Part shown: piece by piece, positions 23,936 to 31,277 of the stretch | How the letters are laid out: each line of letters begins with the position of its first letter | Numbering within the stretch: position 1 is the stretch's first letter | Source of the DNA: Streptomyces sp. NBC_00536 | GTDB taxonomy: Bacteria; Actinomycetota; Actinomycetes; Streptomycetales; Streptomycetaceae | NCBI RefSeq assembly: GCF_036346295.1 | Contig: NZ_CP107821.1 | Span: 68,598-132,597, forward strand | Direction: 5' to 3' | Length of the DNA stretch: 64,000 nucleotides | The notes under the pieces: generated by a model | Told to the model about the DNA's origin: nothing | The model's input: only the letters and a program-made list of their open reading frames with translations | The model's database searches: none | Program-made: the position numbers and the translations under genes

Positions 23936-24508
23936 GCGTTCTCTCCTGATGGGCTGCGGGGGACGCTGCCCATCATGCCCTTAGACCCTGAGTGCTCGCG
24001 GGCGATCTCGTGCTGTGGGTGCCGCGCGGAGCGCGTCTGTTCAGGATGTGGCACGGTCTGCGGCCTGCCGACGGCGGGTTGGGGGGTGCTCAGGGATGCA
24101 GCGCGGTCGGGCGGTACGGGGCCCCTGCGCGAGCCGAGGGCCGGCCCGCGGCCGCGAGGTGGCGGGAGCGCCCCCGGGGCCCCGTACCGGCTGGCCGCAC
24201 CCCTTTGCGCGCCGCAGGCGCGCTCTCTCCGAGGGCATGGTTACAGCGGAAAGCCTGCCTGAGCCAGGCCCCCGTTCGGCTGCTGCTGGTCTTGTGGTCC
24301 GTGTCGGAACGGTTCGATACGGCCCGGTCCGGTACGGTCCGACACGGACCCATGACGGGCCGCAGGGGCCCAGGGGGCTGCCCTAGTGGGGATGTGCTTT
24401 CCGCTGTAACCCATGATCCAGCTCCTCGGGCAACGGCGGGTGGGGGCGGCCCGCTGGGTCTGTGCCGCTTGACCAACGAACGCTCCCCCCAGCGGGCCGC
24501 TCACTCCA
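23936..24508. other. non-coding region of stacked inverted repeats
   Basis: No convincing gene. Perfect inverted repeats follow one another: 14 bp at 24112-24125/24176-24189; 7 bp at 24207-24213/24217-24223; 16 bp at 24239-24254/24396-24411; within that a 13 bp pair at 24296-24308/24338-24350; and 13 bp near 24446-24458/24490-24502. The inner segment repeats CGGTCCGG/CGGTACGG-like units. Candidates are a structured RNA read leftward from the promoter at 24537, a transfer or replication site, or a site for resolution. Confidence 0.6.
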
Positions 24509-24537
24509 TAGACGGAGTGGGACGCCTAGGCGTTACA
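24509..24537 (-). promoter_or_regulatory. ECF-like promoter, copy 2
   Basis: On the minus strand TGTAACG (24537-24531), 16 nt ending in CTC, and CGTCTA (24514-24509). CACTCC/GGAGTG forms a short dyad around the -10. It would transcribe the folded region 24502-24112 and then the gene at 23935. Confidence 0.62.
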
Positions 24538-24576
24538 CCCATCCGTCCGCCCGGTCAGTTCGAGTACGGTCGGAGG

Positions 24577-24930
24577 GTGAGCAGGGAATTGACGGAGCCG
24601 GTGGAGACCCCTCCGTGGAACGCGGAGACGGGGCCGGCGCCCGTCGTGTGGAGCTGGCCAGCCGGTGACCGGCCCGCGCTGAAGGTGTGGTCCATGGGCC
24701 GGTGGCGGTACGCGCCCGTGCGCGCCCGGCAGGACTGGCCCGACGGAACGGTGGTCTACCAGGTCTCCGTCGACCTCGACGGCTCCACGAGCGTGGTCCC
24801 CCGCTCCTACGCCTGGCCTCAGCCCGGCCTGCGCGTCGCCCATGGCTCGCAGTCCCAGCCCTCGGCTTCCGGGCCGCCGCTCCTGGCCCGCGCCAGCCGC
24901 GCCGTCGCAATCGAGTCAGGCGGGGCCTGA
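24577..24930 (+). CDS. hypothetical protein, leaderless start
   Basis: A 117-residue protein with Trp-rich beta pattern (VVWSWPAGDRPALKVWSMGR, WRYAPVRARQDWPDG) ending in a disordered Ala/Ser tail. TACGGT (24565-24570) lies 6 nt before the GTG, a leaderless layout. Not recognised. Confidence 0.7.
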   Translation: MSRELTEPVETPPWNAETGPAPVVWSWPAGDRPALKVWSMGRWRYAPVRARQDWPDGTVVYQVSVDLDGSTSVVPRSYAWPQPGLRVAHGSQSQPSASGPPLLARASRAVAIESGGA

Positions 24931-24967
24931 ACAGGCGCCAACCCGGCCTGCGGGGTCCACTGGAGCC

Positions 24968-25192
24968 ATGGGTCCTTCTGTACGGCTGGTTGTCTACCCG
25001 CCTGACGAGAATGGGTGGCGGCGTGTCCGCTGGGACGGCACCTCAATCGGCGTCGCGCACCGCCCGAGCGACATCGTCGTCTTCCTGACCGCCGCTGGTC
25101 TGGAGAACTCCGAAGAACTCGATCTAACCGACCCTGCGGTCGTGGAGTGGCGCGGCGGCGGCCCGGAAACCTGGGCCGAATCCCCGCCGTAG
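24968..25192 (+). CDS. small hypothetical protein
   Basis: A 74-residue protein (VRLVVYPPDENGWRRVRWDG, then AGLENSEELDLTDP). Small beta-rich fold. Not recognised. Convergent with 25197, 4 nt apart. Confidence 0.68.
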   Translation: MGPSVRLVVYPPDENGWRRVRWDGTSIGVAHRPSDIVVFLTAAGLENSEELDLTDPAVVEWRGGGPETWAESPP

Positions 25193-25196
25193 ATCG

Positions 25197-25469
25197 CTAC
25201 GCCTGGGGGATGATCGCCTGGTAGCCGCGCCACTGGTAGTGGTAACGCCCCTCGTCGTCCTTCGCCGGTTCTCCGTTCTTGCTCCAGTTCCAGTGCGTCC
25301 GCAGGTAGATCTCCGGATCAGGCGCCAGAGGCTTGAGGAACTCGGCGATCCCCTCGGTCGAGATGGGCTCCACCACCAGGTGGTCCGGGGGCCACCCAAA
25401 CCGGTTCAGCTCAACGTCGATTACCCGGCCAGCTGCCGGACCGCCCATCAGAATCGCCTGCTTGGTCAT
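25197..25469 (-). CDS. small hypothetical protein, leaderless start
   Basis: A 90-residue protein: ILMGGPAAGRVIDVELNRFG, then a charged stretch and YHYQWRGYQAIIPQ. Similar small proteins occur in actinobacterial phages. TAGGCT on the minus strand ends 7 nt before the ATG. Function unknown. Confidence 0.7.
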   Translation of the reverse strand: MTKQAILMGGPAAGRVIDVELNRFGWPPDHLVVEPISTEGIAEFLKPLAPDPEIYLRTHWNWSKNGEPAKDDEGRYHYQWRGYQAIIPQA

Positions 25470-25589
25470 GCCCGGGAGCCTACCGGGGCGCCGTGCCGCA
25501 GCGTCCGGCGTACCGGCTTGGTTCGAAGCCGTCCAGAGCCGGGCCAGCCCGGAGGCGGTCTCGGGGCGCGCCGTTGCGGCGGCGCCGCG

Positions 25590-25666
25590 CCATCCCCGCG
25601 GGGATGCGGGGAGCAGGAGTACGGAGTGCTCGTAACGAGGTCCATCCCCGCATGCGCGGGGAGCAA
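25590..25666. repeat. two type I-E CRISPR-like repeats
   Basis: CCATCCCCGCATGCGCGGGG plus AGCA at 25642-25665 matches the reverse orientation of Streptomyces type I-E CRISPR repeats. A degenerate copy with the same ends (CCATCCCC and CGGGGAGCA) lies at 25590-25615. The interval is about 50 bp, not the usual 61 bp, so this is a mini-array remnant or an unrelated hairpin pair. No cas genes are nearby. Confidence 0.45.
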
Positions 25667-25716
25667 GGGCCGGCTGGCCGGCCTGCCGGGATGCTATCGG
25701 GCGGCCACGCGGCGGG

Positions 25717-26325
25717 CTACCGGTTCCCGGAACTGGCGCGGGCCTGCTGCCGTACGGGCTCCATGTCGGCGACAGGGATCATGCCGCGCTCCGGCAGTCC
25801 GGCGTCCCTCCACAGCCGTACGGCAAGTGCTGCGTCGCCGCCCGCGTCCGCGGTGATGATCTCCTGGGCGACGGAGAACGCGAGGGCGCCTTCGCCAAGG
25901 TCCATGAGCCGGGCAACCATCCGCACGTTGCCGAACTCGCCCCGCTGCTTGCGGCTCGCGGCCGTGGGCTCGTTGTGCCGGTAGACCAGCACCCATCGGC
26001 CCTTGAGCTCGCGGGCTCGCGCGATCATCGCGGCGCCCCGGACGGTGTCCTCCTGCTCGGTGCGGATCGTCTCCTGGGCGCCGCCGGACGGGCGCAGCGT
26101 CAGCAGACCGCGGCGGCTGGTGGGCTCGATCTCCACGTTCTCCAGGTACGCCGAGAACGGGTGGGTGTCGTCCAGGGTCTTCATCGCCTGGTCGACCTCG
26201 CGGGCGGTGAACGCGAGGTCGACGGCGAGGTCGCGTACGCGGGCCTGCCAGGCTGCTTCCTGGCCTTCGGGGCAGGGGCCGGCGGCGTGGGCCGCGGCGG
26301 CCACGAGGTGGGTGTAGTCGCTCAC
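25717..26325 (-). CDS. hypothetical protein
   Basis: A 202-residue protein. FTAREVDQAMKTLDDTHPFS is followed by a beta segment (RRGLLTLRPSGG) and a conserved-looking KGRWVLVYRHNEP with later FGNVRMVARLMDLGEG. No recognised domain. GTG start; GATGAT 6 nt upstream suggests a leaderless mRNA. Confidence 0.72.
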   Translation of the reverse strand: MSDYTHLVAAAAHAAGPCPEGQEAAWQARVRDLAVDLAFTAREVDQAMKTLDDTHPFSAYLENVEIEPTSRRGLLTLRPSGGAQETIRTEQEDTVRGAAMIARARELKGRWVLVYRHNEPTAASRKQRGEFGNVRMVARLMDLGEGALAFSVAQEIITADAGGDAALAVRLWRDAGLPERGMIPVADMEPVRQQARASSGNR

Positions 26326-26420
26326 CGCTCCATCATCGCCCGGGGGGCAGTTGAGCTAAGAGGGCTTCGCTGGGGCGTTCGACACGGGACAATGTGTAGA
26401 CGGATTCCAGGAGGGCACGC

Positions 26421-26732
26421 ATGGGCTTCATTCGGATTTTTGAGACCAGCGAAACCCCGTCGGGTTGGCGGTCGGTGTGGGAATCCGGCGACCCGCAGGG
26501 GACCGGATGGGAAGCCGTGCGTCGTAACAGCACGCGTTGGGAGGTTCGCCAGGGCGGTGTCGTCCGCGGATGGATCTGCGCTCCGCGGAAGAACTGGGCC
26601 TTCCAGGGCTTGGTGCGCGTGGGCAGGGACACGGTGCCGGTCGGCGACCTGAGCATCTCCGGTTTCCCCTCGGCCGAGGCTGTGGCCGAGCACTGTGCCC
26701 GTATGGATTCGGCGGCCGCAGCAGGGGTGTAG
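26421..26732 (+). CDS. small hypothetical protein
   Basis: A 103-residue protein with AGGAGG 7 nt before the ATG. Several aromatic beta strands (GWRSVWESGDPQ, RWEVRQGGVVRGWICAP). Not recognised. Last gene before the palindrome-rich region preceding the RepL-like genes. Confidence 0.72.
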   Translation: MGFIRIFETSETPSGWRSVWESGDPQGTGWEAVRRNSTRWEVRQGGVVRGWICAPRKNWAFQGLVRVGRDTVPVGDLSISGFPSAEAVAEHCARMDSAAAAGV

Positions 26733-27334
26733 TCGGACATGGCCACCATCGTCTCGAAGTTCAGCGCGGGTCTTGCCAATCGGCGGTAGACCTCAGCCAC
26801 AGGGGGAATTGGGCACGGGCAGCAAGGTGCTGGTCACGGGCCTGCACCGACCACAGACGACGCGCTCCTCAGCCCCAACGAGACCTGCACCGACGCGGAG
26901 CGACCACACCGGCCTCAGCCACATCGCGGCAGCAGCCAGCTCCCCGCCAGCCACGGCATCAGCGTCCGTGCCCCTCACGCGCCTTTCGGGTCGACGGCGG
27001 GGGAACGGCGCCCAGCCCCAAGACCGGGGCGGTACACGGCCGCTCAGAGCCACCGACCCCCCTCCCTCCGCCGCTGGCCGTTTTTGCCTCGCCCGAAATA
27101 CCCGCAGTCGCCAGCGCGGGTGGCCACGGAGGCTTACGGACAGTGGGCGCACCCCGTTGGAGGGGAGGGTGCCCACTTGTCGTAGGGCAGAGGGTTGTGG
27201 CCTGGGTGGGAGTCAACGTGCAGGTAAGGGATTTAGATTGGGGGCGCGTCGCATCATCGCAGGTCAGATGGGGTGCAACGCCGAAATAACGTACGTCCAA
27301 AGCAACGTTCGAGCCGAGATATGTAGCCTTGGGC

Positions 27335-27427
27335 GTCACATTCGCGAGTCGGAATGTGACCAGTGGTCACAAAATTTGGGCCTTCATGAGGGGCTCGGGA
27401 GAGCCAATGTGACCTATGGTCACATTG
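27335..27427. repeat. TGTGACC/GGTCACA palindrome cluster
   Basis: Three dyads built from the same word: GTCACATTC/GAATGTGAC (27335-27343/27352-27360), TGTGACC-AGT-GGTCACA (27355-27371), and CAATGTGACC-TAT-GGTCACATTG (27405-27427). The last two centres are 53 bp apart, five helical turns. One more GGTCACA half-site lies at 27565-27571. Probable binding sites of the RepL-like protein encoded just downstream. Confidence 0.68.
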
Positions 27428-27552
27428 CGGGCGGAGTGGCGAGCGTCGCCGGGGGTTCACGTGGGCGGTGGGGGAGGAGACCCCTGGAGAAGGTACGTCC
27501 AGAGCTACAGTCGGGCCGCGAACGTACGTCAGGCGCTACCTTCGACACGCGA

Positions 27553-27594
27553 AAAGAGACCATGGGTCACATCTTTGGGACTCATGGTCTCTTT
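27553..27594 (+). promoter_or_regulatory. 12 bp inverted repeat ahead of the first RepL-like gene
   Basis: AAAGAGACCATG (27553-27564) pairs with CATGGTCTCTTT (27583-27594) around an 18 nt loop that begins with a GGTCACA half-site. It lies 45 nt before the start codon. It may be an attenuator in the leader or an operator that ties rep expression to the upstream palindromes. Confidence 0.55.
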
Positions 27595-27639
27595 CAGTAG
27601 GCTCAGCGCGTCTTGGATACGACGTGAGGAGTTCAACTC

Positions 27640-28287
27640 GTGGAAGTGCCTGTACAGGGCGACCGGCTCCAGCCTCAGGGTGAGCCGGCGCGGAAGAAGG
27701 CTCCCCCACCGCTCAGTCCGTACCGCAGGGGTGACCAGGCGACCGTCTTCGCGGTGCCGGCGGGACACACCCTCACGGTCAAGGCTGAGCCAACATCGAC
27801 CGGTTTCGTGGGGCGCAGCTTCGCCATGGACTCGCTGGAGTTCCTGCGGTGGGCCGCGGTGTACTTCCACGACGACGCTCTGAGCTTGCGGGTCGTGATC
27901 TTCCTGATGGGCTCGCAGGAGCCTGGTGGGCTGATCAAAGCGACCCAGGAACAGTTGGCCAAGACGCTCCAGGCGCACCGGGTCCACGTGAACCGGTCGA
28001 TGCGTCTCCTGGTCGGCCTCGGACTCGTACACATGGTCAAGCGCGGCGTGTACCAGCTCAACCCGCAGGCATCGCTGCGCGGTGGGGTGACCGAGGTCGA
28101 GGAGGCCGAGCCACGAAGGTCCCACGAGAAGCTGACTCGTAAGATTGATCAGCTAGCGATCATCGACGCCTTCCGACATGATCCGAAGGCGCTCGAAGAG
28201 TTCAAGTGGCTCGAACTTCCTAAGCCAGCACCCCGAAGGCCGCGCAACCGCAAGAAGCCCGCAGAACCGGACACATCGGAGGAATAG
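27640..28287 (+). CDS. RepL-like winged-helix replication/regulatory protein 1
   Basis: A 215-residue protein. The centre matches the RepL pattern: LSLRVVIFLMGSQEPGG, a helix-turn-helix TQEQLAKTLQAHRVHVNRSM, LVGLGLVHMVKRGVYQLNP. The N-terminal 70 residues and the basic C-terminal tail (PRRPRNRKKP) are extra. RepL proteins start plasmid and phage replication in Gram-positive bacteria; related winged-helix proteins can be regulators. GAGGAG before the GTG. Followed directly by a paralogue. Confidence 0.72.
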   Translation: MEVPVQGDRLQPQGEPARKKAPPPLSPYRRGDQATVFAVPAGHTLTVKAEPTSTGFVGRSFAMDSLEFLRWAAVYFHDDALSLRVVIFLMGSQEPGGLIKATQEQLAKTLQAHRVHVNRSMRLLVGLGLVHMVKRGVYQLNPQASLRGGVTEVEEAEPRRSHEKLTRKIDQLAIIDAFRHDPKALEEFKWLELPKPAPRRPRNRKKPAEPDTSEE

Positions 28288-28779
28288 ATGTCGGCTCAGC
28301 CTGCTGAGGTGAACGCCCCTGTGTTGCTGTGGGGTTCGTTCAACGTCTTCGCGTACCTCCCGAACGTTCCGGGGCCCGCTCTGAGGCTGCTCGTGCACCT
28401 CATGGGAACGCAGGAGGCCGGAGGCCGGATCGTGCAGACTCAGCAGGTGATCGCCGATTATCTGGGAGTCGACCGGGCGCTGGTCAGCCGGGGACTGAAG
28501 CACCTGGAGCTCGCACGGCTCGTGGTGAAAGAGGGGCAGGGCATCTACCGGCTCAACCCCATGGTGGCGGCATTCCACACGCCGGCGGAGGCGCAGACCG
28601 CGTTCAATGCGATGAAGCCTGAGGATTACCTCGACGTCCCGGACTTCGAGGAGCGGTATCAGGCCGCTGTCGCGGATGATGAGCTCGCCCGGAAGAGGAA
28701 GGCCGCGGAGCGGAAGAAGACGGCGCCCGTGGGTGACCTCACCGCGCACCGCCGACGCAGGAACCAGGCCGCATCCTGA
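28288..28779 (+). CDS. RepL-like winged-helix protein 2
   Basis: A 163-residue paralogue of the preceding gene: ALRLLVHLMGTQEAGGR, helix-turn-helix TQQVIADYLGVDRALVSRGL, then RLVVKEGQGIYRLNP, followed by a basic C-terminal tail. The ATG directly follows the previous TAG, with GGAGG upstream, so the pair is translated together. Two tandem winged-helix proteins could form a heterodimer at the upstream palindromes. Confidence 0.72.
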   Translation: MSAQPAEVNAPVLLWGSFNVFAYLPNVPGPALRLLVHLMGTQEAGGRIVQTQQVIADYLGVDRALVSRGLKHLELARLVVKEGQGIYRLNPMVAAFHTPAEAQTAFNAMKPEDYLDVPDFEERYQAAVADDELARKRKAAERKKTAPVGDLTAHRRRRNQAAS

Positions 28780-28794
28780 AGTACCGGTGAAGCA

Positions 28795-28827
28795 ATGTGG
28801 GCCCCCGCCACTGGCGGGGGCCCACAT
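28795..28827. terminator. bidirectional terminator between rep-like and terminase genes
   Basis: A 16 bp perfect stem (28795-28810/28812-28827) with a one-base centre, between the stop of the second RepL-like gene (28779) and the stop of the leftward terminase (28894). It can serve both convergent transcripts. Confidence 0.8.
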
Positions 28828-28893
28828 GCGTCTTGGATACCCCTCCACTCTAACCGCCCGGGGCGGAAGGCGAAAGCGCAGCTTCTCCGGCAG

Positions 28894-30672
28894 TCAGGCG
28901 ATTAGGCCGCGGCGCCGTACGTGGGGCTCGTAGACGGCGAGGAGGATGCCCTCAGCGCGGTCGGGGCTCTTCATTCCGCGGGCCTTCATCTGCTTCTTGG
29001 ACTCCACCACGGCGTGGCCGCCGGCGTTGTTGCCGAGGTTGGGGGTGGTGAGCTGGATACCTGCCTCGCGGTCGACGCGCAGCCGGAGCCGGCCGGTGCC
29101 GGTGGAGGGGTCGGGCTGGAGCAGGGAACGGGTGGCGAGCCACATCTCGTCCCTCTTGCGGTAGGGGCGCATGACGGCGCCGGGATCGTCGCGGTCGGGT
29201 GACTCGGAGACCATGACGCCGACGATCTCGCTGTTGTGCTGGCCGTTGTCGCCCCAGACCTCCAGCATGCCGACGGCGCCGTGGCCCAGGCCGTTCTTGT
29301 CGATCTTCACGTGGATCTTCGCGGTGGAGCCGAGGGCTTTGGCCAGGCGTTCGGCGGCTTGGACCTCTTCGAGGATCTTCTTCGCGACCTTGACCTGGTT
29401 GTCGTTCACGGCCCCCGAGGAGTGGTGGCGGTGCTCGATCGCGTCGCCGACGATTCGGTAGATCGTGAACTCATCGCCCCCGTCCGCGGCCACGTCGATG
29501 CCGAGGCGGATCCAGGACCCGCGTTTGACCGTGTGGGTGGCGCGTTCCCCTTCGAGGCCGAGGTCACACAGCCGGACCCAGCCGGGGCCGGTGGGGTCGT
29601 CGTTGCGCTGGGCGTCTTCGACCCAGGTGACGGGGATGACCTTGCCGCCGCCGCCCTTCGGGAAGCGCGCGTACACCTTCGCCTGGACGTACGGGTGGTC
29701 CTCGCCGTACTCGCGGATCGTGCGGTTGACCCAGTCCATGTCCGGGAGGTGGAGGGCGAGGGAGTGCTTGGGGACGCCCGGGGGGCAGTCGTTGCAGAAG
29801 GGGACGCGTTCCTTCGTGATCGCGGGGGAGTCGAAGGTCGCGATCGGCACGGTGACCGATGAGGCTTCTTCCGGGTCGTCGCCTTCCTCGCACAGGCCCT
29901 CGAACCAGCTCCTCGGGTCGTCGGCCGGCGGGTTGCCGATGGCGAGCATCCTCGCATCGCCGGTCAAGAGGTTGTTGGTGCCGTTGCCGATGCCTCTCGC
30001 GATACCGCCGGCCTCGTCCACGATGATCAGGAGCTTGGGCGTGCCGTGGATGCCCTGCATGGCCGCTTCGTCGCCCTCGGGGGCGGTGAAGCCGTACGCC
30101 ACGACCACGTCGTTGCCCCACTGATCCGGCATCTTCCACTGGGTCGTGTCACACCAGCCGGGCAGGCCAGAGCGGGCGACGGTCTTCCTGATGTGGGGCC
30201 ACAGCTGGTTGCGGACCTGCCGGAAGCGGGTCGCGGTGGTGACGATGACCATGGTCCCCGGTGGGTTCACGGCCCCGGCCCACGCGACGAGCCTCCCCGC
30301 GATCCAGGTCTTGCCCACGCCGAACCCGGCGGGACAGGCGACGCGCTTGTGGAAGGGGACGGCGTCCACGATGTCGCGCTGCTTCGACCAGATCGACTCT
30401 CCGAGCACGTCCTCGATGAACCCGCTGGGGGTGTCGTGCCAGAGTCCGTACATCGTGCCGGTCTCCCGCTCGACCTCGGTCAGCACGTGGGCCAGGTCGG
30501 TGGGATCGAGGGACTTGATCGCGGCACGGCGTACGGGAACCGAGGCCCGCAGCAGCATGTCGGCGATGCTGCTGGCGTCGGAGGAGCGGACGCCCTGGCG
30601 CTGCTCCTTGGAAGCGTGGGCGGCCGCCACGACGGGCGTGAAGGTGGTGGTCGGGGCGTCCATGGGGCGCAC
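28894..30672 (-). CDS. terL: phage terminase large subunit
   Basis: A 592-residue packaging motor/nuclease. ATPase domain: Walker A GFGVGKT (116-122) and Walker B LLIIVDEAGG (214-223) with a coupling TGDARMLAIGNP segment. The nuclease domain has the RNase H-like acidic motifs RLGIDVAADGGDE (about 390), KIDKNGLGHGAVG (about 460) and PDRAEGILLA near the end. It cuts concatemers and fills proheads, so this element must have or have had a virion stage. The GTG at 30672 gives the longest protein; an ATG at 30663 is possible. Behind the ECF-like promoter at 31231. Confidence 0.92.
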   Translation of the reverse strand: MRPMDAPTTTFTPVVAAAHASKEQRQGVRSSDASSIADMLLRASVPVRRAAIKSLDPTDLAHVLTEVERETGTMYGLWHDTPSGFIEDVLGESIWSKQRDIVDAVPFHKRVACPAGFGVGKTWIAGRLVAWAGAVNPPGTMVIVTTATRFRQVRNQLWPHIRKTVARSGLPGWCDTTQWKMPDQWGNDVVVAYGFTAPEGDEAAMQGIHGTPKLLIIVDEAGGIARGIGNGTNNLLTGDARMLAIGNPPADDPRSWFEGLCEEGDDPEEASSVTVPIATFDSPAITKERVPFCNDCPPGVPKHSLALHLPDMDWVNRTIREYGEDHPYVQAKVYARFPKGGGGKVIPVTWVEDAQRNDDPTGPGWVRLCDLGLEGERATHTVKRGSWIRLGIDVAADGGDEFTIYRIVGDAIEHRHHSSGAVNDNQVKVAKKILEEVQAAERLAKALGSTAKIHVKIDKNGLGHGAVGMLEVWGDNGQHNSEIVGVMVSESPDRDDPGAVMRPYRKRDEMWLATRSLLQPDPSTGTGRLRLRVDREAGIQLTTPNLGNNAGGHAVVESKKQMKARGMKSPDRAEGILLAVYEPHVRRRGLIA

Positions 30673-30712
30673 CGTGCGCGACCTGCCCCTTTACCGTCCC
30701 GGGCAGCGTCGG

Positions 30713-31036
30713 TCAGCAGTAGCCGCGGTGGATGCCGCGGCACTCCTCGATCAGGTGGAAGTCGCCCCGGCATCCGCAGTCGCAGCCACCCAGGATGCCT
30801 TTGGCGAACAGCCTTCTGATCTTCGCAAGGAACAGCTTGTCGGGGATGGGTCCGGTCACCGTCTCCAGCTCTGCATGCACGTCCCACGACATCCGCGTGG
30901 GCACCGTTCCCGGACGGAGGGGCCAGCGCTGGGGGGTGCGGCGTACGGCGTCGCGCAGCGTGTCGTCGGGAATGTCCTTGCACTGCATGCGGCGGCCGGC
31001 GATGAGTCGGATCGTGGGGCGCTCTGCGGTGTCCAT
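30713..31036 (-). CDS. small Cys-rich protein upstream of terL
   Basis: A 107-residue protein with AAGGACG before the ATG. The C-terminus has the tight cluster GGCDCGCRGDFHLIEECRGI, a probable metal site. The N-terminal part (RLIAGRRMQCKDIPDDTLRD) is basic. First gene after the ECF-like promoter and 40 nt from terL, so it is likely cotranscribed and may serve packaging. Not recognised. The frame is open to 31231 without similarity. Confidence 0.72.
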   Translation of the reverse strand: MDTAERPTIRLIAGRRMQCKDIPDDTLRDAVRRTPQRWPLRPGTVPTRMSWDVHAELETVTGPIPDKLFLAKIRRLFAKGILGGCDCGCRGDFHLIEECRGIHRGYC

Positions 31037-31141
31037 GGGGCGTCCTTGAGACGTCAGCGGCCCCCGTCCGTCTCGCGTTCCTCGGCCGCCGGGGGGTGGT
31101 GGCCGAGAAGCGAGTGGGGAGGACGGGGGCCGCTGGGGGGC

Positions 31142-31171
31142 GGGGCGGCCCCGGGGGGATGGGGCCGCCCC
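31142..31171 (-). promoter_or_regulatory. 11 bp hairpin in the terL transcript leader
   Basis: GGGGCGGCCCC (31142-31152) and GGGGCCGCCCC (31161-31171) with an 8 nt loop. It lies between the ECF-like promoter and the first gene at 31036, so it would be in the 5' leader; it may also be the end of transcripts from 31278. Confidence 0.5.
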
Positions 31172-31230
31172 TTGCGGGATGGGTGCTGACCTACCTCGTT
31201 GAAGGGATGGAGTGGACCCCTTCATGGCCA

Positions 31231-31259
31231 TAGACGGAGTGAGTCGTCCAGGCGTTACA
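31231..31259 (-). promoter_or_regulatory. ECF-like promoter, copy 3, ahead of the terminase operon
   Basis: Minus strand TGTAACG (31259-31253), 16 nt ending in CTC, CGTCTA (31236-31231). The position just after the stop of 31278 and ahead of 31036/terL makes a promoter role very likely. Confidence 0.66.
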
Positions 31260-31277
31260 GGTCGGCGGGAAGAAACT

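Larger units (their letters stand above)
26733..27639. other. non-coding region, replication-origin candidate
   Basis: About 900 bp without a credible gene. The left half is featureless except for an imperfect stem near 27142-27177. The right half is relatively AT-rich in places and holds repeated AACGTACGTC/GGTACGTCC words (27289, 27492, 27530) and the TGTGACC/GGTCACA palindromes described separately. It ends at the start of the first RepL-like gene, the usual place for an iteron origin. Confidence 0.5.

Noticed and set aside
24296..24350. tRNA-like segment (GGTTCGATAC resembling a T-arm)
   Set aside because: No acceptor or anticodon arms can be folded around it and the segment is better explained by the 13 bp inverted repeat.
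23936..24508. Telomere of a linear replicon
   Set aside because: Palindromes are present, but the region is internal with genes on both sides and the stems do not show the GCGNAGC-loop series of Streptomyces telomeres.
25466..25856. Open frames with HPRGDG and HPRMRGEQ peptides
   Set aside because: These peptide words are the usual translations of type I-E CRISPR repeats; treated as a repeat feature, not as proteins.
26695..27600. Long open frame (301 codons) across the presumed origin
   Set aside because: Composition is Arg/Pro/Ser-rich with no ribosome site, and it runs through the palindromes; typical of chance frames in high-GC DNA.
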